Shown here piece by piece: positions 40,696 to 45,870 of a stretch of DNA of 45,870 nucleotides. The notes beneath the pieces are model-generated. The model was not told the origin of the DNA. It worked only from the letters and a program-made list of their open reading frames with translations, and made no database searches. Source of the DNA: Lachnospiraceae bacterium (lineage in GTDB: Bacteria > Bacillota > Clostridia > Lachnospirales > Lachnospiraceae); NCBI GenBank assembly GCA_910574865.1, contig CAJTDN010000023.1, forward strand, positions 1-45,870. The letters are read 5' to 3'. Each line of letters opens with the position of its first letter. Position 1 is the first letter of the stretch. Position numbers and translations under genes: made by a program.

Positions 40696-40724
40696 CGGAT
40701 TTTGTCCGTAATGACAAATACGCG

Positions 40725-42911
40725 TCACGCCTGCCTTTTCAGGTGCCAGTAAAAGGACTGGTGGGAGCCGAACCATGCCACGAGGGGCAGGCCGCTTTCC
40801 ATCAGGATGTCGGAAGAATATGTTTTCTTTGTTTCCATGTCCATGTAGAGGGCGCCGGGGGCAAGTCCCCGCACCTTGATGTAGGAAACCGGCATGTTGC
40901 CGTGTATTTCCAGCATGACGGCGAAAACAAGCGCCTCGTCCTTGTCCTCGGAGACCACTTCCCAGGCGGCGGTTTCGTCCGTGAACGGGTTGCTCAACCG
41001 ATGGTAGTCCCCGTTCTGGATAAGTCCCGCCAAATCCTTGTAAGTGGCGATTTGCCCGCGGATTTCATCCTTTTCCGCATCCGAAAGCCTGCCGAAATCC
41101 AGCTCGTAGCCGAACGTGCCCGACATGGCGACGATTCCCCGCGTCTTTAAGGAGACGACGCGCCCGGTCTGGTGGTTCGGGACGGCAGAAACGTGCGAGC
41201 CGACGGTGGAAACCGGATAACCGAAAGAGGTTCCGTATTGAATCCGCGTCCGGTCGACGGCATCCGTGTTGTCGCTGCACCAGATTTGCGGCGTGTAGTA
41301 GAGCATGCCTGCGTCAAACCTCCCGCCGCCGCCGCTGCAGCCTTCAATCAGGAGGTTCGGGTAGCGGTTTATCAGCCGCTCCAGAAAGTCGTACAGTCCC
41401 AACATATAATCATAGAGCACGGTTTCCTGGGAATTTTCCCCATGCGTGTAAACGTCGCAAATACTGCGGTTGATGTCCCATTTTAAATATTCAATGTTGG
41501 CCTGGTCCAAGACGTCGCAGACTTGATCGAATATGGCGTCCACCACCTCCTTGCGGGAGAAATCCAGCACGAGCTGGCCCCTGCCCCTGACCGGCTTGCG
41601 GTTCGGACGTGCCAGTGCCCAGTCCGGATGCGCACGGTATAGCGCGCTGTCCTCGTTGATCATTTCCGGCTCGAACCAAATTCCAAACTTCAAACCCAAC
41701 GCGTTTACGTCATCCACCAGTTCTTTTAAGGAGCAGCCGAGCTTCTTTTCATTTACATGCCAGTCGCCAAGGCCGCTGTTGTCATCGTCACGCTTGCCAA
41801 ACCAGCCGTCATCCATTACCAGCATTTCCACGCCAAGGGCGGCGGCCTCCCGGGCGAGGTTTCGAATTGTCTGCCCGTCAAAATGGAAGTAGGAGGCTTC
41901 CCAGCTGTTGACCAGGATGGGGCGGCTTGTAAGGTTTTTGTAATTTCCCCGGCATACGTGCCGGTTGATGCATTTGTGGAGGTTTCGTGATACCTGTCCC
42001 AGTCCCTCGCCACTGTAAGTCATGATGACTTCGGGTGCATGGAACACCGAGCCGGGGGCCAACGGGTAGGAAAACTGCTCCTCGCAAAGCCCCAGCATCA
42101 TGCGGGTCTGGTTGTATTGGTCACGTTCGGCCTCGCCTTGAAAACCGCCGCTGTAGACGAAGGACATGGCATAACATGCGCCATGCTCTTCCGTCGCGTC
42201 TTGTTCGGCAAGCAAAAGCAAAGGATTGTACTGGTGGCTTGATGTTCCCCGCCGGCTGCCGATACGTTGGCATACATGCGTGACGGCGGTGCGTTGCATG
42301 TTCCGTTCCATCGCGTGCCTCCCATAGAACGTGAGCAGGTCAAACCTTCCGCCGACGAAATCAAGGCAGGCGCTTTGCACCTTTTCCAGAAACACGGAGT
42401 CCTTTCCGTCATTTTGAACCCGCACGGCCCGGGTGATGACGTCGAGTTCCGGAAGAATGCCGTATAACAAGCATACTTGCAGGTTCATTGCCTCGTCCTT
42501 CAAAATGATTTCCAAGGTCTCGGCTTCCCCTTCCCCGGCATGGACGGCGGGGAGTCCGGGAATGGAATATTTTCCCGTGGAAACCCGGTGCCCGGCGTAA
42601 CGCAAATCACACCCATAGACGCCGTCCGCGGTCTTGACGTCCAGCGCCGGGCTGCGGAAATCCCCGTTTCCCCTGCAGGGAAATTCCTGCGGCAGCGCGT
42701 CGAGGGAATAGGTACGGTCTTGTCCCACGTCGTATGGATTGCCGGAAAATCCACGGTCGGCATAGGTTAAAAGATAATCGGCCGTTCCGTCCGTGCGCCG
42801 GCCATAATACAAATGCAGCAAAAAGCCATAGGCGTCAACTTTCATCTGATAAGTGGAATTTTTCGTGTGTATGCTAAAAATCTTTTCCGTCTCGTTAAAT
42901 TTAATTGCCAT
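40725..42911 (-). CDS. Glycoside hydrolase family 36, alpha-galactosidase
   Basis: A 728-residue enzyme removing alpha-1,6-galactose from melibiose or raffinose-type sugars. I start at 42911, giving AAAGGA a normal spacing; an ATG nine bases earlier is too close. The N-terminal beta supersandwich (~1-320) includes YADRGFSGNPYDVGQDRTYS and PLLLLAEQ. The barrel holds MLVMDDGWFG, KFGIWFEPEMI, the nucleophile Asp479 in YLKWDINRSI and acid/base Asp547 in CSDNTDAVDRTRIQYG. EGCSGGGGRFD and VPNHQTGR are family marks. No signal peptide, so intracellular. It lies downstream of the importer genes on the same strand, separated by 304 bases and a hairpin. Confidence 0.95.
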   Translation of the reverse strand: MAIKFNETEKIFSIHTKNSTYQMKVDAYGFLLHLYYGRRTDGTADYLLTYADRGFSGNPYDVGQDRTYSLDALPQEFPCRGNGDFRSPALDVKTADGVYGCDLRYAGHRVSTGKYSIPGLPAVHAGEGEAETLEIILKDEAMNLQVCLLYGILPELDVITRAVRVQNDGKDSVFLEKVQSACLDFVGGRFDLLTFYGRHAMERNMQRTAVTHVCQRIGSRRGTSSHQYNPLLLLAEQDATEEHGACYAMSFVYSGGFQGEAERDQYNQTRMMLGLCEEQFSYPLAPGSVFHAPEVIMTYSGEGLGQVSRNLHKCINRHVCRGNYKNLTSRPILVNSWEASYFHFDGQTIRNLAREAAALGVEMLVMDDGWFGKRDDDNSGLGDWHVNEKKLGCSLKELVDDVNALGLKFGIWFEPEMINEDSALYRAHPDWALARPNRKPVRGRGQLVLDFSRKEVVDAIFDQVCDVLDQANIEYLKWDINRSICDVYTHGENSQETVLYDYMLGLYDFLERLINRYPNLLIEGCSGGGGRFDAGMLYYTPQIWCSDNTDAVDRTRIQYGTSFGYPVSTVGSHVSAVPNHQTGRVVSLKTRGIVAMSGTFGYELDFGRLSDAEKDEIRGQIATYKDLAGLIQNGDYHRLSNPFTDETAAWEVVSEDKDEALVFAVMLEIHGNMPVSYIKVRGLAPGALYMDMETKKTYSSDILMESGLPLVAWFGSHQSFYWHLKRQA

Positions 42912-43215
42912 GGTGGTCATCCTTTCCGCTTGTACTTAGGTGAAAGCAAAGTTACTATTCGCGGAGCCATGCGTTTGCCGCATGGCTGCCGTTCGATAAA
43001 ATGGTGGTGCCAGCGGACACCCGGCCCATTGCCGCAGGCAATTTTAAATGGCTGGATGTCGTTACGTTCCGCGGCCGCCAAGCCGTGAATCGTGACAAAG
43101 CAAACATCCCCCCGGAGTCGCCAGGGGGGATGTGGAAGCGTCGCTTCTGCGTTCTTTCCCGCACCCCGGCCGACCAGGCGCCGGCCGGGAAGGACGCGCG
43201 TAAATCTAACGTCTG
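42912..43215. other. Gap between the importer and the alpha-galactosidase gene
   Basis: Holds a 9-bp stem AGCCATGCG/CGCATGGCT (42965-42987), near the alpha-galactosidase start, and the terminator hairpin at 43104-43133. No gene and no clear promoter recognised. Confidence 0.5.
43104..43133 (-). terminator. Terminator of the sugar ABC importer genes
   Basis: ACATCCCCCC (43104-43113) pairs with GGGGGGATGT (43124-43133); on the minus strand TTTGCTTTGT follows. Partial read-through to the alpha-galactosidase is possible. Confidence 0.7.
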
Positions 43216-44058
43216 TCATTTCACGGCTCCGTTTACCACGCCGTTCAGTATCCATTTCTGGCAGAACAGATAGAAAATCAATATCGGCAACAGCGCGAGC
43301 AGGTAGGAGGCGAATGCCAGGTTGAAGTTCGTCCCGAACTGCGTTTGGAAATTGAGCTGTGCCAGGGGCAGCGTGTTCATCTCGCTGCCGGACATGATGA
43401 CGAGCGGTGTCATCACGTCGTTCCACGTACCAAGCGCGGTCAATACCGCCACCGTCGCGTGCATGGGTTTCATCAACGGGAAAATGATTTTCCAGTAGGT
43501 CTTCCACGTGCTTGCCCCATCCACCGTGGCCGCTTCTTCCAGGGCAATCGGGATGTTTTTCAGATATCCCGAGTAGAGGAGCACGTTCATCGGCATGTAG
43601 AACACTACATATAATAGAATAACTCCCACGATGTTGTCAAGTCCCATTTGGGCCGTCTGCTTTACCAGGGGCATCATCAGGATGGCAAACGGTACGAACA
43701 TGCCGCTCACGATGTAAAGGTAGGCCAGCTTGTAGCCCTTCTTGCTCATGTTGCGTCCAATCGCGTACCCGATTAAGGAATGCAGGAGGATGGAAATTCC
43801 CACGGTCAAAAGCGTAATCAAGGCACTATTTGTCAAGGAGCGCCAGAAGTCCGTCACCCGCATCGCTTCGGCGAAGTTGGCAAAGCTTAAAGTCGATGGC
43901 AGCGAAAGGATGCCGGAGATGCTGTTCGTCATCTCGCTCGGCTGCTTCAACGCAATCATGAGGGTCATGTAGAGCGGGAAAATGACGGTTACCAATCCGA
44001 GAATCAAAAGGATGGTAATGGGCCAATTAAACTTTTCTTTCACTTTTTCGTTTTTCAT
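43216..44058 (-). CDS. Sugar ABC transporter permease (MalG/CUT1 type)
   Basis: A 280-residue membrane protein, second permease of a CUT1 carbohydrate importer. About six membrane segments (ITILLILGLVTVIFPLYMTLM first). The coupling loop EEAATVDGASTWKTYWKIIFPLMKP holds the EAA motif that docks onto the ATPase. AAAAAGGAGG precedes the ATG, and it overlaps the previous gene by four bases. No ATPase is in the window, as often in Lachnospiraceae, where one shared MsmK-type ATPase serves many importers. The neighbouring alpha- and beta-galactosidases suggest galactosides as cargo. Confidence 0.93.
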   Translation of the reverse strand: MKNEKVKEKFNWPITILLILGLVTVIFPLYMTLMIALKQPSEMTNSISGILSLPSTLSFANFAEAMRVTDFWRSLTNSALITLLTVGISILLHSLIGYAIGRNMSKKGYKLAYLYIVSGMFVPFAILMMPLVKQTAQMGLDNIVGVILLYVVFYMPMNVLLYSGYLKNIPIALEEAATVDGASTWKTYWKIIFPLMKPMHATVAVLTALGTWNDVMTPLVIMSGSEMNTLPLAQLNFQTQFGTNFNLAFASYLLALLPILIFYLFCQKWILNGVVNGAVK

Positions 44059-44921
44059 AGCTGTTCCTCCTTTTTACCAAGCACGGTCATCTGGAATACG
44101 GAGAGGGCCACGATCACGATGAAGAAGATGACCGCGTTGGCGCTCTGGAACCCGAATTGTCCGCCGGACATGCCGTTATTGTAAATCAAGTAGGAGATGG
44201 ACTCGGTGCTTTGCGCGGGTCCCCCCTTTGTCAATGCCATGATTTGGTCGAACACCATCAGGAAATTCTTCAGGCAAAGAACCATGTTGATGGAGAAAAA
44301 CGGCAAAATCAGCGGGAACGTCAATTTCCAGAACTTCGTAAACCCATAAGCGCCGTCAATGGAACCGGCCTCGTACACGTCAAGCGGAACGGTCTGTAAA
44401 CCGGAAATGTATATAATCGTGTTCATGGCGATGGACTGCCACGCGCAGACAACCAGGACCGCAATCCAGGCCCACTTCTCACTGGCCAGGAGACTTCCGC
44501 CCTCGCCGCCGAGCATGGTAGAAAACGCCGGCAGTATGTAGGTGAAGAAGTAGTTGAAAATGTAACCGACCACCAGTGCCCCTAAAATGTTCGGAATGAA
44601 ATACATTCCACGCAGCGCGCTCTTGAACTTGATTTTCGAGTTCAGGCCCAACGCCAGTATCAGGCTCAGGACGTTCACGATAATCGTGGAGGCCACGGCC
44701 AACTTAAAGGTAAACAAGTAGGATTTTCCCACGCGGGCATCCTGGAACAAGTCAATGTAGTTGCGGATTCCGACAAAGTCATAACTTCCATAGCCCCTGA
44801 AGTTCGTAAAGCTGTAAATGACGCCCTTGATTAACGGCAGCGTATTAAAGCAAAAGAACAAGGCGAGAATCGGAATCGTAATTAGTAAAAATGTTTGGTT
44901 ACGGCTAAGTGTCTTTTTCAT
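44055..44921 (-). CDS. Sugar ABC transporter permease (MalF/CUT1 type)
   Basis: A 288-residue membrane protein with about six segments; the first is FLLITIPILALFFCFNTLPL. The EAA loop reads LDVYEAGSIDGAYGFTKFWKLTFPLILP, in standard form. It pairs with the MalG-type permease whose start overlaps its end (ATGA). AAAGGAG precedes the ATG. The preceding gene encodes the binding protein, 15 bases upstream, so order is binding protein, permease, permease. Cargo is inferred from the adjacent galactosidases only. Confidence 0.93.
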   Translation of the reverse strand: MKKTLSRNQTFLLITIPILALFFCFNTLPLIKGVIYSFTNFRGYGSYDFVGIRNYIDLFQDARVGKSYLFTFKLAVASTIIVNVLSLILALGLNSKIKFKSALRGMYFIPNILGALVVGYIFNYFFTYILPAFSTMLGGEGGSLLASEKWAWIAVLVVCAWQSIAMNTIIYISGLQTVPLDVYEAGSIDGAYGFTKFWKLTFPLILPFFSINMVLCLKNFLMVFDQIMALTKGGPAQSTESISYLIYNNGMSGGQFGFQSANAVIFFIVIVALSVFQMTVLGKKEEQL

Positions 44922-44936
44922 CTGCTCTCACTCCTT

Positions 44937-45870
44937 TCACGATTGACCCTGACCGGCCTCATAATCCTTTACCTTCTGGATGATGTCGCGGTTGTACCTG
45001 GCCCAGTCGGAATCGAATTTCTCCAGGAACGCGTCCACGTCGCCCTTAAGCAGGAAGGTCTGGATTTGCGCGTCCACGGCCATCTCGGACGGATAATAGT
45101 GGTCCTGGTAATCGTGCATCTTTCCCTCTTCTATGTATGTCTTCATGCCGTCCAAAATGGAGGCCAGCTCAAACTTTTCATCGACGCAGGGAACCGCGTT
45201 CTGGTCGTCAAGGTACATCTGGACGTTGTCATGTTCCAGGAGGAAGTCGAGCACCTCGTAGGCGGCCTCCTTGTTTTCACAACTGCTGGTGACGCAGAAC
45301 TGCAGGTCGACGCCTGAGTTCAAGTAGTTCTCATCCTTGTCGTTGCTGCCGGGCATCACGAAGGAGTCGATGTCCATGTCGGGATTGACGGACTTGATCT
45401 GCGGGACGGCGTAGCTTCCGATGGTGAACATCGCGGATTCCCCGTTGGCGAATGCCGTACATGCGTTGTTGTAGTCGTAGGCGAACGGGCCTTCCTCCCC
45501 ATAGGACAAAAGCGTCTGCATCTTCTCCGCGATTTCGCGGTACTCGTCCGTGAACGTGGTTTCTCCCCGGTTGACCTGCTGGCAGACGTCGGCCGGAGCC
45601 AGGTCGACCGCCAGGGCGTTCCACGGGGCAAGGCAGGTCCAAACATCCTTGAAGCCAAAATACAAGGGCTGGATCCCGGCCTTTTCAATCTCGTCACAAA
45701 GGTCAATGAACTCGTCCCAGGTCTCGGGAATTTCCCAACCGTGTTCCTTGAACATCTTCCGGTTGTAGATGTAGTGGTCAAGCATTTTTGTAACATTTGT
45801 GGCTAAAAATTTATTGGATTGTTGCCTGGAGTCCATCGGGGCTGTCAGCTTTTACCAATGGTGCTTCGCA
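44937..45870 (-). CDS. Sugar ABC transporter substrate-binding protein (CUT1), N-terminus off the right edge
   Basis: At least 299 residues of a large sugar-binding protein: DHYIYNRKMFKEHGWEIPETW, DEFIDLCDEIEKAGIQPLYF, AFANGESAMFTIGSYAVPQI and PGSNDKDENY are typical blocks of the UgpB/MalE group. The signal peptide lies outside the window. In the reading frame a TAA occurs at 45852-45854, just before an ATG at 45836. One more A in the AAAA run at 45850-45853 would give GKKLTAPMDS and keep the frame open. So either this copy is frameshifted or the base call is wrong. It binds the sugar for the two permeases downstream. Confidence 0.85.

Overview
The window looks like the chromosome of a GC-rich, probably spore-forming gut Clostridia, most likely a member of the Lachnospiraceae. 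That reading rests on the gene families present (BMP-type nucleoside transporter, circularly arranged GH3, minimal SufCB, Lachnospiraceae-type IS remnants, strong AGGAGG ribosome sites, TTGACA/TATAAT promoters) and on a tmRNA whose tag reads ANDNFELAAA. It is inference from sequence alone; no database was searched.

Layout. 1-3.2 kb: the end of a frameshifted phage tail tape-measure gene, a small CxxC protein, a peptidoglycan-binding protein and a scar made of AraC and solute-binding-protein fragments. 3.2-6.7 kb: a Uma2-type nuclease-fold protein with a palindrome over its promoter, an AraC regulator, and a divergent membrane-anchored transglutaminase-like protein. 6.8-15.3 kb: a sialidase-like protein divergent from a five-gene operon (cyclic amidohydrolase, ABC ATPase, two permeases, BMP lipoprotein), with an FCD-domain regulator downstream. 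Two near-identical CTCAT-N5-ATGAG sites sit just downstream of the two divergent consensus promoters, so the two arms look co-regulated as a ring-opening and uptake unit for an unknown nucleobase, hydantoin or ureide. 15.4-19.8 kb: carAB with a leader that contains a hairpin and a short Arg-containing ORF overlapping the carA start. 19.8-23.7 kb: a long hairpin element, a decayed solute-binding-protein gene, a GH3 beta-glucosidase, a cluster of hairpins and a decayed AAA ATPase. 23.7-26.2 kb: sufC, sufB and a HAD hydrolase. 26.4-27.9 kb: an alpha/beta-hydrolase whose leader is made of four tandem 104-bp structured repeats. 27.9-31.7 kb: a mobile-element graveyard around ssrA (tmRNA), with ISAs1, IS110 and IS1182 remnants, a PD-(D/E)XK transposase-like gene and a truncated UPF0175 antitoxin. 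31.8-45.9 kb: carbohydrate genes, namely a damaged membrane GH3, an FGGY kinase, an L-ribulose-5-phosphate 4-epimerase, a GH2 beta-galactosidase, a GH36 alpha-galactosidase and an ABC sugar importer.

The most unusual signal is a family of structured intergenic repeats that end in the ribosome-binding site of the gene that follows. Four perfect-period copies precede the esterase at 27381, an elaborated copy precedes araD at 36754, and a partial copy precedes the GH2 gene at 37500. Comparing copies shows compensatory base changes in a stem, which points to an RNA that acts through its structure. A second clear signal is a small inverted-repeat insertion, seen both as an occupied site (28250-28287) and as an empty site (30006-30013) in two copies of the same IS end. 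A 247-bp relative flanked by direct repeats lies at 34644-34890.
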